64,000 nucleotides of DNA from an uncultured Eggerthellaceae bacterium (GTDB lineage Bacteria; Actinomycetota; Coriobacteriia; Coriobacteriales; Eggerthellaceae), in assembly GCA_910588095.1 (NCBI GenBank), contig CAJUQH010000004.1:75527-139526 (forward strand), written 5' to 3'. Both the position numbers and the translations under genes were made by a program. Below are positions 1 through 8,980 of this stretch, one piece after another. The notes beneath the pieces were generated by a model. It was not told the origin of the DNA. It saw only the letters and a program-made list of their open reading frames with translations, and searched no databases. Position 1 is the first letter of the stretch, and each line of letters opens with the position of its first letter.

Positions 1-368
1 TTGGGAAGGGAAGGCAGGCGCCCGCCGCTTCCCAGCCGTCCGCCTGCCACCCCTGTCATGCCGTTCGCCGTCGCCCTGTGGCCCCGAACCGCTTGTAGGC
101 ATGGGATGCAGATTCCGAATACAGCGTTGACCTGCGGCATTGCAGCACCTACCATGGAACTCGCAAAGGCGCGGTATCGTTTAGGTAACGACCGCCCAAC
201 GCCTTGCCATCCGCTCCCCATAGCGTCAGGCACTTCGGGGAAACGTGGCTAAGATGGTACTACCCGCAAGCACAGGGTGATCAGCAACCACAACGTCGCT
301 TGCGGCAGGCTCTACCAGCTTCATCGCGTTTTGTTATCAGGACAAGCAGGAACGAGGCGTTCTCTCCC
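1..368. other. Intergenic stretch before msrA, no gene recognised
   Basis: No convincing coding frame or RNA gene is visible. An 8-bp inverted repeat (GGCAGGCG at 13-20, CGCCTGCC at 41-48) near the window edge could be the tail of a terminator for a gene outside the window, but it has no T-tract. The last part holds the upstream region of msrA, without a clear promoter match. Confidence 0.4.
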
Positions 369-884
369 ATGGATGCGCGGGACATATATTTCGCAGGAGG
401 TTGCTTCTGGGGCACCGAAGCGTATCTGCGCAAGCTCCCTGGCGTCATCGACACCGAAGTGGGCTACGCCAACAGCGCGGTCACCTACCCCACCTACGAG
501 CAGGTGTGCTCGAACCAGACCAATGCAGCCGAAACGGTGCGCGTGCGCTACGACGCCGATCGCCTGCGGTTGAGCACGCTGGTGCAAGCATACCTGCGCA
601 CCGTGAACCCTACCAGCATCAACCACCAAGGCAACGACATAGGCTCTCAATACCGCACTGGCATCTACTGGGTGAGCGCAGCCGACGAGCCCGTGGTGAA
701 AGAAGCCCTCGCCGCGCTCCAAGAGAAGCTGCCCATGCCCGTCGCCATCGAGGCGCGCCCGCTCGAGAACTTCTTCGAGGCCGAGGAGCCCCATCAGGAC
801 TACCTGGTGAAGCACCCGCGCGGCTACTGCCATGTAGACCTCGCCGACGCGGATGCCTTCATCGCCGAGAATCAGCTGAAGTAG
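369..884 (+). CDS. msrA: Peptide methionine-(S)-S-oxide reductase MsrA
   Basis: Reduces the S-epimer of methionine sulfoxide in oxidised proteins, in the cytosol. The 171-residue product has the family signature GGCFWG near its N-terminus (the Cys is the nucleophile), followed by GYANS and the NHQGNDIGSQYRTGIYW block typical of MsrA. The ATG at 369 gives the usual MsrA length; a longer reading from 204 adds residues with no family similarity. An AGGA-type ribosome site lies about 17 bases upstream, so the start is only moderately certain. The gene ends 13 bases inside the 3' end of the convergent purL. No msrB is visible nearby. Confidence 0.93.
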   Translation: MDARDIYFAGGCFWGTEAYLRKLPGVIDTEVGYANSAVTYPTYEQVCSNQTNAAETVRVRYDADRLRLSTLVQAYLRTVNPTSINHQGNDIGSQYRTGIYWVSAADEPVVKEALAALQEKLPMPVAIEARPLENFFEAEEPHQDYLVKHPRGYCHVDLADADAFIAENQLK

Positions 885-3800
885 CTCACGCCGCCTTCGA
901 ACAACGGCTGCCAGCGATTCCCCGGCACGTTCTTGTACAGGCCCTCGCCACGGCGCTCGCTGTGGCCCATCTTCCCCAGCACGCGGCCGTCAGGGCTCGT
1001 GATGCCCTCGATGGCCAGCATCGACCCGTTGGGGTTCGCCGCCAGGTCCAGCGAAGGCACGCCCTGGCCGTCGACGTACTGGAAGGCCACCTGCCCCTTC
1101 TGCACCAGCTCGTCCAGCAGCGCAGGCGGCGCCACGAAGCGCCCCTCGCCATGACTGATGGCCACGGTGTGCACGTCGCCCACGGCCATCTTCGACAGCC
1201 ACGGCGACAGGTCGGACGCCATGCGCGTGCGCACGAGGCGGCTCTGGTGCCGCCCGATGGCGTTGAAGGTGAGGGTGGCGCAGCCGCCATCCATGGGGCG
1301 GATGTCGCCGTAGGGCACAAGGCCCAGCTTCACGAGCGCCTGGAACCCGTTGCAGATGCCCAGCATCAGGCCGTCGCGGTTCTGCAGCAGGTCGCGCACG
1401 GCCTCGGTGACCTCAGGCGCGCGGAAGAACGCGGTGATGAACTTGGCCGAGCCGTCAGGCTCGTCGCCGCCAGAGAAGCCGCCGGGCAGCATGACCATCT
1501 GCGCGTTGCGGATGAGCCGCGCCAATTCCTTGGTGCTGGCTGCCACGGCATCAGGCGTGAGGTTGTTCACGATGAACGTGATGGCTTCGGCGCCGGCCGC
1601 CTCGAAGGCGGCAGCGGTGTCGTACTCGCAGTTGGTGCCCGGGAACACGGGGATGACCACCCGCGGCCGGGCGATGGGCGCGCCGTCGAAGCGCGCCACC
1701 GGGCCGCCGGTGTAGCTCAGGGTGGGCACCTCGTCGAGCAGGGCCGCCTCCTCGGCGGACGTGCGATACGGGAACACGCCTTCGATGCCGCCCTCCCAAG
1801 CCTCCTGCACGCGGGTGAGGTCGGCTTGCTGGCCCGCGGCTTCGAGCACGTAGTCGGCGGTGACGACGCCCAGGCGCAGCACCTCCACGCCCTTGAGCAA
1901 GCCAGCGTCGCCCAGGAGCTCGATGGCCGAGGCCGTGTCATGGCCGTCGGCAAGCTCGATGACGAACGTGCCGTAGCCCTCCGTGAACAGGTCAGCGAAG
2001 CTCACCTGAGCATCCAGCGCGATGCCCAGCTGGTTGCCCGCGGCCATCTTGAACAGCGTCTCGGCCAGGCCGGCGTAGCCCACCGACGAGCAGGCAGCCA
2101 CGCGCCCGCTGCCGATGAGCCTCTCCACGGCGTCGAAGGCGCTGGCCACGCTGGCAGCATCGGGCGCTTCGAAGCAGACCCAAGCCAGCTCGTGCCCGGA
2201 GGCCTTCAGCTCGGGCGACGTGACGCGGTCGATGTCGCCCACCGCCGTGGCGAACGATACCAGCGTAGGCGGTACGTCCAGGTCCTCGAAGCTGCCAGAC
2301 ATGGAATCCTTGCCGCCGATGGCGCCCACGCCGAAGTCCACCTGCGCCATGAGCGCGCCCAGCAGAGCCGACACGGGCTTGCCCCAGCGCTCGGGCTCGT
2401 CGCGCAGCTTCTCGAAGTACTCCTGGAATGTGAGGTACATCTTGCGGCGCTCGAAGCCGGTGGCGACCAGCTTGGCCACCGAGTCCAGCACGGCCATGTA
2501 GGCGCCTGCGAACGGGTCGCATTCGCTCAGGTAGGGGTTGAAGCCCCAGGACAGGCCCGACACCGTGGTGGTCTGGCCGCCAAGCACCGGCAGCTTGGCC
2601 ACCATGGCCTGGGCCGGGGTGAGCTGATGCGCGCCGCCAAAGGGCATGAGCACCGTGGCCGCGCCGATGGTGGAGTCGAAGCGCTCAGCCAGGCCCTTGC
2701 TGGACGCACGGTTGATGTCGGCCATGAGCGCGCGCAGCACCGCTTCCACGGAGCCGTTGCCGCAAGCCGCCTCGACCATGGGATCCACCAGCTCGTCGCA
2801 GGCCTCGAACGCACGGCCGAGGGCGCACGTTGCGGCGCTGCCGCCTTCGGGCTCCGCCACGCGCACGGCCGCCTGCTTGGGCGCGCCGTTGCTGGCTAGG
2901 AAGTCGCGGCTGACGTCCACGATGGCATCGCCCCGCCAGCGCATGCGCACGCGCGGCTCCACCGTCACCGTGGCCACCGGCGTGGCCTCCAGGTTCTCGG
3001 CGCGTGCGAGCTCCAGGAAGCGCTCCACGTCCTCGGGCGCCAAGGCCACCGCCATGCGCTCCTGCGATTCCGCGATGGCCAGCTCGGTGCCGTCAAGGCC
3101 CTCGTACTTCTTGGGCACGGCATCCAGGTCTATGTCGAGCCCGTCAGCCAGCTCGCCGATGGCCACCGACACGCCGCCAGCCCCGAAGTCATTGCAGCGC
3201 TTGATCATGCGACACGCCTCGGAGCTGCGGAACAGGCGCTGTATCTTGCGCTCGACCGGCGCGTTGCCCTTCTGCACCTCGGCACCGCAGCTCTCGAGCG
3301 AGCCTGCGTCGTGCGCCTTGGACGAACCGGTCGCGCCGCCGATGCCGTCGCGGCCCGTGCGGCCGCCCAGCAGCACCACCACGTCGCCCGGCGCGGGCGT
3401 CTCGCGGCGCACGTCGCTGGCGGGCGTGGCGCCCACCACCGCGCCTATCTCCATGCGCTTGGCAGCGTAGCCCGGGTGGTACAGCTCGCTCACCTGGCCG
3501 GTGGCCAGGCCGATTTGGTTGCCGTAGCTGGAATAGCCCTGGGCCGCCGTGGTCACCAGCTTGCGCTGGGGCAGCTTGCCGGGAATGGTGTCGGCCACGG
3601 GCACCGTGGGGTCGGCCGCGCCGGTCACGCGCATGGCCTGGTACACGTAGGCGCGCCCGGAAAGCGGGTCGCGGATGGCGCCGCCCACGCAGGTGGCCGC
3701 GCCGCCGAAGGGCTCTATCTCGGTGGGATGGTTGTGGGTCTCGTTCTTGAACAGGTACAGCCAGTCCTGCTCCTCGCCACGCACGTCCACTTTCACCTTG

Positions 3801-4687
3801 ACGGTGCAGGCGTTGATCTCCTCGGACTCGTCGAGGCCGGTCATGATGCCGCGCGCCTTGAGCCAACGCGCGCCGATGGTGCCCATGTCCATGAGGCACA
3901 CCGGCTTGCCCTCGCGGCCAAGCTCGCGCCGCAGCTCGAGGTAGCGATCGAACGCCGCCTGCACGTTGGCATCAGCGATGTCCACGTCGGTCAGCTCGGT
4001 ACCGAAGGTGGTGTGGCGGCAGTGGTCCGACCAGTAGGTGTCGATCATCTTGAGCTCGGTGATGGTGGGAGGGCGGCCCTCCTCGGCGAAGTAGCGCTGG
4101 CAGAAGGCCAGGTCGGACTCGTCCATGGCGAGCCCGCGCTCGGCTATGAGCGCATGGCGGGCAGCCTCGTCCATGCTCAAGAACCCGTCAAGCATCTCCA
4201 CCGGCGCAGGCACCGGCTGCTCGAGCGCCAGCGTGGCCGGCAGGTCGAGCGAGGCCTCGCGCGCCTCCACCGGATTGATGAGGTGGCGCCGGATGGCAGC
4301 CATGTCGCTGTCGGACAAGTCGCCTTCGAGCAGGTACACCCGGGCGCTGGCCACCAGCGGCCGCTCGCCCTGGCTGATGAGCTGGATGCACTCGCTGGCA
4401 GAGTCGGCCCGCTGGTCGAACTGGCCCGGCAGGTACTCCACGGCCAGCACCTGGGCCCCCCGGGTGTCGGGCAGCTCGAAGGTGGCCACGTCGGCCTGGG
4501 GCTCGCTGAACACCGTGGGCACGCACGCCTCGAACAGCTCGCGGCTCATGCCTTCCGCATCGTAGCGGTTGAGCACGCGCACGCCTTCCAGCCCGGCGAT
4601 GCCCATCACGTCGCGCAGCTCGGCCAGAAGATGGCGCGCCTCCCCGTCGAATCCGGGCCGCTTCTCCACATACACGCGCTCGACCAT
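872..4687 (-). CDS. purL: Phosphoribosylformylglycinamidine synthase, single-chain clostridial type
   Basis: Catalyses the fourth step of purine synthesis, FGAR + glutamine + ATP to FGAM. The 1271-residue chain carries both the synthetase and the glutaminase, as in the single-chain clostridial subtype and unlike the split PurL/PurQ/PurS system. Visible landmarks are WSDHCRHTTF and KNETHNHP with a following glycine-rich stretch in the synthetase half. The C-terminal class I amidotransferase has FPGTNCEYD, the nucleophile in GICNGFQ, and a HGEGRF histidine. AAAGGAG precedes the ATG. It is the last gene of a purC / membrane protein / purL run and overlaps the convergent msrA end by 13 bases. Confidence 0.96.
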   Translation of the reverse strand: MVERVYVEKRPGFDGEARHLLAELRDVMGIAGLEGVRVLNRYDAEGMSRELFEACVPTVFSEPQADVATFELPDTRGAQVLAVEYLPGQFDQRADSASECIQLISQGERPLVASARVYLLEGDLSDSDMAAIRRHLINPVEAREASLDLPATLALEQPVPAPVEMLDGFLSMDEAARHALIAERGLAMDESDLAFCQRYFAEEGRPPTITELKMIDTYWSDHCRHTTFGTELTDVDIADANVQAAFDRYLELRRELGREGKPVCLMDMGTIGARWLKARGIMTGLDESEEINACTVKVKVDVRGEEQDWLYLFKNETHNHPTEIEPFGGAATCVGGAIRDPLSGRAYVYQAMRVTGAADPTVPVADTIPGKLPQRKLVTTAAQGYSSYGNQIGLATGQVSELYHPGYAAKRMEIGAVVGATPASDVRRETPAPGDVVVLLGGRTGRDGIGGATGSSKAHDAGSLESCGAEVQKGNAPVERKIQRLFRSSEACRMIKRCNDFGAGGVSVAIGELADGLDIDLDAVPKKYEGLDGTELAIAESQERMAVALAPEDVERFLELARAENLEATPVATVTVEPRVRMRWRGDAIVDVSRDFLASNGAPKQAAVRVAEPEGGSAATCALGRAFEACDELVDPMVEAACGNGSVEAVLRALMADINRASSKGLAERFDSTIGAATVLMPFGGAHQLTPAQAMVAKLPVLGGQTTTVSGLSWGFNPYLSECDPFAGAYMAVLDSVAKLVATGFERRKMYLTFQEYFEKLRDEPERWGKPVSALLGALMAQVDFGVGAIGGKDSMSGSFEDLDVPPTLVSFATAVGDIDRVTSPELKASGHELAWVCFEAPDAASVASAFDAVERLIGSGRVAACSSVGYAGLAETLFKMAAGNQLGIALDAQVSFADLFTEGYGTFVIELADGHDTASAIELLGDAGLLKGVEVLRLGVVTADYVLEAAGQQADLTRVQEAWEGGIEGVFPYRTSAEEAALLDEVPTLSYTGGPVARFDGAPIARPRVVIPVFPGTNCEYDTAAAFEAAGAEAITFIVNNLTPDAVAASTKELARLIRNAQMVMLPGGFSGGDEPDGSAKFITAFFRAPEVTEAVRDLLQNRDGLMLGICNGFQALVKLGLVPYGDIRPMDGGCATLTFNAIGRHQSRLVRTRMASDLSPWLSKMAVGDVHTVAISHGEGRFVAPPALLDELVQKGQVAFQYVDGQGVPSLDLAANPNGSMLAIEGITSPDGRVLGKMGHSERRGEGLYKNVPGNRWQPLFEGGVSYFS

Positions 4688-4717
4688 GGCGATGCTCCTT
4701 TGAAAGGTTGCGGTCGG

Positions 4718-5425
4718 TTACTTGCCGGCGGGCTCTGCCGTCTCCTCGTTGCCATCCTCGGCCGCGCTCTCGGCGTCGCTGGCCGGGGCGGCCTTCTCCT
4801 TGGGCAGGCGGAAGCCGTTGCCGAAGAACCCGCGGCGCTTCTTGGCTGGCTCGGCGGCCTCGCTGGCCCCTTCGGCCCCTTCGCCCTCGGGCTTGGCGGC
4901 CGCGGCGCCCTTGGCTGCGGCCTTGCCCTTGCCGCCATGGGCGCGCTGCTCGGCCTTCTGCTTCTTGGCCTCGGCCTCTTCGAGCAGCACCATGCGGCGC
5001 TGGTAGGCCTGGCGCTCCTTGCGGATCTTCGACAGGTCGATGTAGAACGCGCCGATGATGAGCGCATAAGCGGCGAACAGAATGCCGATGGCCAGCTCGG
5101 GCGGCATCTGGTCGCGCGCCGCGAACGAGATGGCCACGCAGATGATGCCGCCGATGAGGCAGCCCCACCACATCTTGCGCAGCTTGCGGTAGCGCGGCGT
5201 GTCGGGGGTGTAGTACTTGCGGTCGAGCTCGCGCTGGGTCGCCTGCTGCTTCTTGCGCTCAGCCTTGGCCTCGGCCTTCTTCTGCTGCTTGGTCTTCTTG
5301 GCGGCCTTGGGCACCACGGTGGCGGCCACCTTCATCTTGGGCTTGGCCGATGCGGCGCTCTTGCGGGTCTTGCCGGTGCGGCCTTCAGCCGTGTAGCGTT
5401 CGTTGGTTGGGTTGCGCTGGGACAT
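4718..5425 (-). CDS. Two-helix membrane protein with charged tails, unknown function
   Basis: A 235-residue protein with a Lys/Ala/Gln-rich N-terminal tail (about residues 1-85), two closely spaced hydrophobic helices (roughly 87-105 and 112-130), and a long Lys/Glu/Ala-rich, probably coiled or disordered C-terminal tail with low-complexity Ala-Glu-Gly runs. It resembles the loosely defined two-helix membrane proteins of Actinobacteria, but I cannot name a family with confidence. Its ATG shares one base with the purC stop (TAATG), so translation is coupled to purC, and purL follows 30 bases later. A purine-related role is only inference from position. Confidence 0.8.
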   Translation of the reverse strand: MSQRNPTNERYTAEGRTGKTRKSAASAKPKMKVAATVVPKAAKKTKQQKKAEAKAERKKQQATQRELDRKYYTPDTPRYRKLRKMWWGCLIGGIICVAISFAARDQMPPELAIGILFAAYALIIGAFYIDLSKIRKERQAYQRRMVLLEEAEAKKQKAEQRAHGGKGKAAAKGAAAAKPEGEGAEGASEAAEPAKKRRGFFGNGFRLPKEKAAPASDAESAAEDGNEETAEPAGK

Positions 5426-6297
5426 TAGTAGGACAGTTCCTTTCCGGTGATGAGCTCGTAGGCCTGGAGGTACTTCTCGCTGGTCTTCTGGATGACGTCT
5501 TGCGGAAGCCGCGGCGGCTCGCCCTGCTTATCCCAATGGGCGGTGAGCCAGTCGCGGACGTATTGCTTGTCGAACGAGGGCTGATCGGCGCCGGGCGCGT
5601 AGCTGGAGCCGGGCCAGAACCGCGACGAATCGGGGGTGAGCACCTCGTCGGCCAGCACGATGCGGCCGTCGATGCGGCCGAACTCGAACTTGGTGTCGGC
5701 GATGATGATGCCCCGCTCGCGGGCGTAGTCGGCTGCCTTGGTGTACACCGCCAGCGAAAGGTCGCGCAGCGCCTCGGCGTCGGCGGCGCCCACCAGCTCG
5801 GTGCAGCGCTCGAAGCTTATGTTCTCGTCGTGGCCGCCCAGGTCGGCCTTGGTGGACGGCGTGAAGATGGGCGCGGGCAGCTTCGAGGAGCTCTGCAGCC
5901 CCTCGGGCAGCTCGATGCCGCATACGGTGCCCTCGCGCTGGTACTCCTTCAGGCCGCTGCCGGCCAGGTAGCCGCGCACGATGCACTCGACCGGGAACAT
6001 GTCGGCCTTCTTCACCAGCATGAAGCGGCCGCGCAGGTAGTCGGCGTAGGGCTGGAACTGCTCGGGGAGGTCGGCCACGTCGGTGGAGAGCAGGTGGTTC
6101 TCCACCACGCCGTCGAGCAGCTCGAACCAGAACTTCGACAACTGGGTGAGCACCGCGCCCTTATGGGGTATCTCGTCGGGCAGCACGTAGTCGAAGGCCG
6201 AGATGCGGTCGGTGGCGACGAGGAGCAGCTTGTCGCCCAGGTCGTACAGGTCGCGCACTTTGCCCTGCGCATCAGGCGTGATGGGCACTCCGGCCAT
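5425..6297 (-). CDS. purC: SAICAR synthetase (phosphoribosylaminoimidazole-succinocarboxamide synthase)
   Basis: Joins CAIR and aspartate with ATP to give SAICAR in purine synthesis. The 290-residue product has GKVRDLYDLGDKLLLVATDR at the N-terminus (phosphate-binding region), then SAFDYVLPDEIPHKGAVL, the ECIVRGYLAGSG block and DTKFEFGRID, all hallmark PurC segments. The length is that of the larger actinobacterial/eukaryote-like form. An AAAGGGG site precedes the ATG. It is the first gene of the purC / membrane protein / purL run and is divergent from the WYL regulator at 6503. Confidence 0.97.
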   Translation of the reverse strand: MAGVPITPDAQGKVRDLYDLGDKLLLVATDRISAFDYVLPDEIPHKGAVLTQLSKFWFELLDGVVENHLLSTDVADLPEQFQPYADYLRGRFMLVKKADMFPVECIVRGYLAGSGLKEYQREGTVCGIELPEGLQSSSKLPAPIFTPSTKADLGGHDENISFERCTELVGAADAEALRDLSLAVYTKAADYARERGIIIADTKFEFGRIDGRIVLADEVLTPDSSRFWPGSSYAPGADQPSFDKQYVRDWLTAHWDKQGEPPRLPQDVIQKTSEKYLQAYELITGKELSY

Positions 6298-6502
6298 GGG
6301 AACCCCTTTGCAGCGTTGGTTGGTGGATGCTTACCTATGCATTATGGCGCAAACGGGCCGCTTTGAGAACGCCCGCGCGGGCTTTTCCACCGCGGGGAAG
6401 GCGTGCGGCGCGGCGGTTGTGGGGCGGCGGTCGTTGATGTACCATCCATGGTATCGGGCGCCTGACCGCGCGCCCCTCCTCCCCGACGGAAGCGAGCCCG
6501 CT

Positions 6503-7483
6503 ATGACCGCGAACGCCCAAGCCAAGCTGAAGCTGCTGCACATCCACAAGATGCTCATGGAAGAGACCGACGCCGAGCATGGCCTGACCATGGCCGACAT
6601 CCTGGAGCGGCTGGCGGCCGAGGGCATCACCGCCGAGCGCAAGAGCATCTACCGCGACATCAAGCTGCTGCGCGAGATAGGCGTCGACGTGCGCAAGTAC
6701 GAGCGCAACCCCGTGGAGTACGCCATCGAGCACCGCGGGTTCAGCCTGGCCGAGCTCATGCTGCTGGTGGACGCCGTGCAGTCGAGCCGCTTCATCACCC
6801 AGAAGCAGTGCAACCTGCTGGTGGGCAACATCAAGTCGCTGGCCAGCCGAAACCAGTGCGCACTGCTGGACAAGCGAATCCACGTGGCGGGGCGCATCAA
6901 GTCGAAGAACGACAGCGTGTTCGCCTCCATCGACGTCATCCACGAGGCCATGCGCCAGCGGAAGAAGGTGTCGTTCCTCTACTACAAGCACGGTTGCGAC
7001 GGAGCGCCGGTGGTGCAGCACGACGGCAAGCCCTACGTGCTCACGCCCGTGAAGGTGGTGTACGCCGACGGGTTCTACTACCTGGAGGCCTACAGCGATC
7101 GCCACGAGGGATTCGCCGATTACCGCATCGACCGCATGCGCAGCGTGGCCGTGGCCGACGAGGCCGCCACGCGGACGGCAACCATAGCCGACCGCACCTT
7201 CGAGGACGCCGACTACCAGTACTTCGGGCGCATGGGCGGCGAGCGCGCCACCGTGACGCTGGCCGTGGCGCCGGACAAGATGGACATCATCGTAGACCGC
7301 TTCGGCGCCGAGGCCCAGGTGACGCCGCGCAGCGACGGGGGCGCCCACGCCGTGGTGCCCGTGAAGGTGAGCGAGCAGTTCTTCGGCTGGGTGGCGGGGC
7401 TGGGCGGAACGGTGACCATCGCGCAGCCCGAGCGCGTGCGGCGCGCCTACCGCGATTACCTGCGCAGCCTGCTGGAAGACTGA
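6503..7483 (+). CDS. WYL-domain transcriptional regulator with N-terminal HTH
   Basis: A 326-residue predicted regulator. Residues about 1-60 form a winged helix-turn-helix of the DeoR/HTH_11 type (TMADILERLAAEGITAERKS then a recognition segment YRDIKLLREIG). The rest is a WYL-type sensor domain, with FLYYKHG and a ligand-facing YRIDRM segment, and a C-terminal extension typical of WYL proteins. Such domains bind nucleic acid or small ligands and control DNA-damage or defence genes in some bacteria. The ATG at 6503 begins the HTH; in-frame upstream codons read through apparent intergenic sequence. It is divergent from purC, but there is no direct evidence that it controls the purine genes. 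Confidence 0.88.
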   Translation: MTANAQAKLKLLHIHKMLMEETDAEHGLTMADILERLAAEGITAERKSIYRDIKLLREIGVDVRKYERNPVEYAIEHRGFSLAELMLLVDAVQSSRFITQKQCNLLVGNIKSLASRNQCALLDKRIHVAGRIKSKNDSVFASIDVIHEAMRQRKKVSFLYYKHGCDGAPVVQHDGKPYVLTPVKVVYADGFYYLEAYSDRHEGFADYRIDRMRSVAVADEAATRTATIADRTFEDADYQYFGRMGGERATVTLAVAPDKMDIIVDRFGAEAQVTPRSDGGAHAVVPVKVSEQFFGWVAGLGGTVTIAQPERVRRAYRDYLRSLLED

Positions 7484-7507
7484 GAACCGTCCAGCTACGA
7501 GCAGCCG

Positions 7508-7888
7508 CTAGGCGGCTTTCTGGGCTCGCTCGATGCGCGCATCGAGCCACCTCTTCAGGATGACGGCCTGATTGCGCTCTTGGTCATGGGCTGCGTAGAG
7601 CAGCGTCACCTTGGGGTGCCCGCCCTGGGCCAGCCGGTCGGCGAAGGCAGCGGCCTTCGGGTTGGCATCCAGCTCGGCGGTATAGGCTGCCGCGAAGCCA
7701 TCCCAATTCTGGGCCTTATGGCCGAACGCCTTGCGCGTGGCGGTGGAGGGAGCCAAAGACCGGTCCCACTCATCGTAATGCACCCGCTCCTTCGTCAGGC
7801 CCCGGGGCCACAGGCGATCGACCAGCACGCGGTAACCGTCGTCTTCCTCGTAGGGCTCGTAGACGCGCTTCGTCTGGATATCCACCAT
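7508..7888 (-). CDS. DUF488 family protein
   Basis: A 126-residue cytosolic protein of the DUF488 family, recognised by KRVYEPYEEDDGYRVLVDRL near the N-terminus, then WPRGLTKE, the WDRSLAPS segment and a late VTLLYAAHD block. The biochemical role of the family is not established. GGAGG lies 8 bases before the ATG at 7888, which is why the shorter start is chosen over an in-frame ATG seven codons upstream. It is convergent with the WYL gene, only 24 bases apart, and its promoter must lie in the hairpin-rich 7889-8006 spacer. Confidence 0.85.
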   Translation of the reverse strand: MVDIQTKRVYEPYEEDDGYRVLVDRLWPRGLTKERVHYDEWDRSLAPSTATRKAFGHKAQNWDGFAAAYTAELDANPKAAAFADRLAQGGHPKVTLLYAAHDQERNQAVILKRWLDARIERAQKAA

Positions 7889-7927
7889 GACAGGCCTCCT
7901 TCGCCGCAACTGCCTCTGAGCATAGGC

Positions 7928-7983
7928 GCGCCCCTGCCATCGGAACGGCAGGGGCGCGAAGGGTTGCCGGCCCGAAAGCCGGC
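7928..7983. repeat. Two adjacent perfect hairpins between DUF488 and cyclophilin genes
   Basis: An 11-bp perfect inverted repeat (7928-7938 with 7947-7957, 8-nt loop) is followed by a 6-bp one (GCCGGC at 7966-7971 and 7978-7983). They follow the cyclophilin stop on the minus strand. There is no T-tract, so a terminator role is possible but not shown. Confidence 0.4.
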
Positions 7984-8006
7984 TGTTGCGGCGAAGGCAC
8001 CTGGGG

Positions 8007-8702
8007 CTAGTCGACCATCTCGATGCTGAGGATCTTGGGCTGGTCGGCCTCGTCGGGGATGGTGCCCATCTGGCCCGTCGCGGCAGCCAGGTGGTCGGCC
8101 ACGATGGCCTTCACGATGGCCATGCCCGCCTCGTCGATGGTGCCGAAGGCGGCGTACTTGCCATCAAGGGCCGGGCCCACGGCCTTGTTGTCGCCCAGGG
8201 TGACGAAGAAGGTGGACGTGGCGGAATCAGGGTCGTTCGTGCGGGCCATGGCCACGGTGCCCAGGCCGAAGTCGTCAGCCAGGGAGTTGTCCACCCCGTT
8301 GCTGGCGAACTCGCCCGTGATGGGCTGCAGCAGCGGGTCGCTGCCCGAGGCGGTGTTGCCCGCCGTGCCGCCCTGGAGGCAGAAGCCGTCCTCGATGCGG
8401 TAGAAGGTCAGGCCGTTGTAGTAGCCGTCCTGGGCCAGGTTGGCGAAATTCGTCACCGTGATGGGCGCCGCGTCGGCATTGAGCTCGACGGTGATGGGCT
8501 CGTAGCCCTCCACGGTGATGACCGCGTGGTGCGTGCCCGACATGAGGTCGGCGCTGTCAGCCGCCGAGGAAGACGACGCTGCCGAGCCCTTGGCGTCGTT
8601 GCCGCCGGAGCAGCCGACCAGGGCCAGCATGCCCAGGCACAGCACCGCTGCCGCGGCAAGGGCAGCCAGCGCCTTGGCTGGAGCGGAAGTGGTTGCTTTC
8701 AT
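8007..8702 (-). CDS. Cyclophilin-type peptidyl-prolyl isomerase, lipoprotein
   Basis: Catalyses cis-trans isomerisation of prolyl bonds outside the cytoplasmic membrane. The 231-residue precursor has a lipoprotein signal with lipobox LVGC; the lipidated Cys would be residue 31, followed by a Ser/Ala/Asp-rich linker to about residue 53. The cyclophilin domain shows FYRIEDGFCLQGG and GTVAMARTNDPDSATSTFF, close to the family consensus, and ends normally. AAGGAGG precedes the ATG. It probably acts as an extracytoplasmic foldase, relevant to the secreted proteins in this window. It has its own promoter region upstream and is not tightly linked to the upstream shikimate kinase gene. Confidence 0.93.
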   Translation of the reverse strand: MKATTSAPAKALAALAAAAVLCLGMLALVGCSGGNDAKGSAASSSSAADSADLMSGTHHAVITVEGYEPITVELNADAAPITVTNFANLAQDGYYNGLTFYRIEDGFCLQGGTAGNTASGSDPLLQPITGEFASNGVDNSLADDFGLGTVAMARTNDPDSATSTFFVTLGDNKAVGPALDGKYAAFGTIDEAGMAIVKAIVADHLAAATGQMGTIPDEADQPKILSIEMVD

Positions 8703-8917
8703 AGGGAGCCTCCTTCGAGAAGGGTCGTGGCCACGCGGGCCTGCCGTATGCTCAGGCCATGATAGCAACTCCTCCCTGACGTGGGGAAGCTGCACATAAT
8801 CAGCGGAAATCCGTAGCCATCGCGACACCGGGCGGCTTGGCGGCATGTGGCGGGAAGAGCCACGCCGAGGCCGGCATGCGCCAAGCGCAGCAGGAAGCCC
8901 ATCTGAGGACGTCTGCG

Positions 8918-8955
8918 GCGGGCAGCCCTCGACCCCAGGCGGACGGGCTGCCCCG
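8918..8955 (-). terminator. Hairpin after the shikimate kinase gene
   Basis: A perfect 9-bp inverted repeat (GGGCAGCCC at 920-928 of the 8-kb block, GGGCTGCCC at 8945-8953) starts about 28 bases after the stop of the kinase gene on the minus strand. There is no U-tract, so termination efficiency is unclear. Confidence 0.4.
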
Positions 8956-8980
8956 CCCGGAAGCGCCACAGCAGTGCAGC

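Noticed and set aside
401..2899. Very long open frame on the plus strand across purL
   Set aside because: It is antisense to a clear PurL, has His/Arg/Gly-rich composition and no family motifs. Long stop-free shadows are normal in this GC-rich DNA; the same applies to 3311-5428, 41107-45012, 52526-54286, 54974-57274 and 9432-11675.
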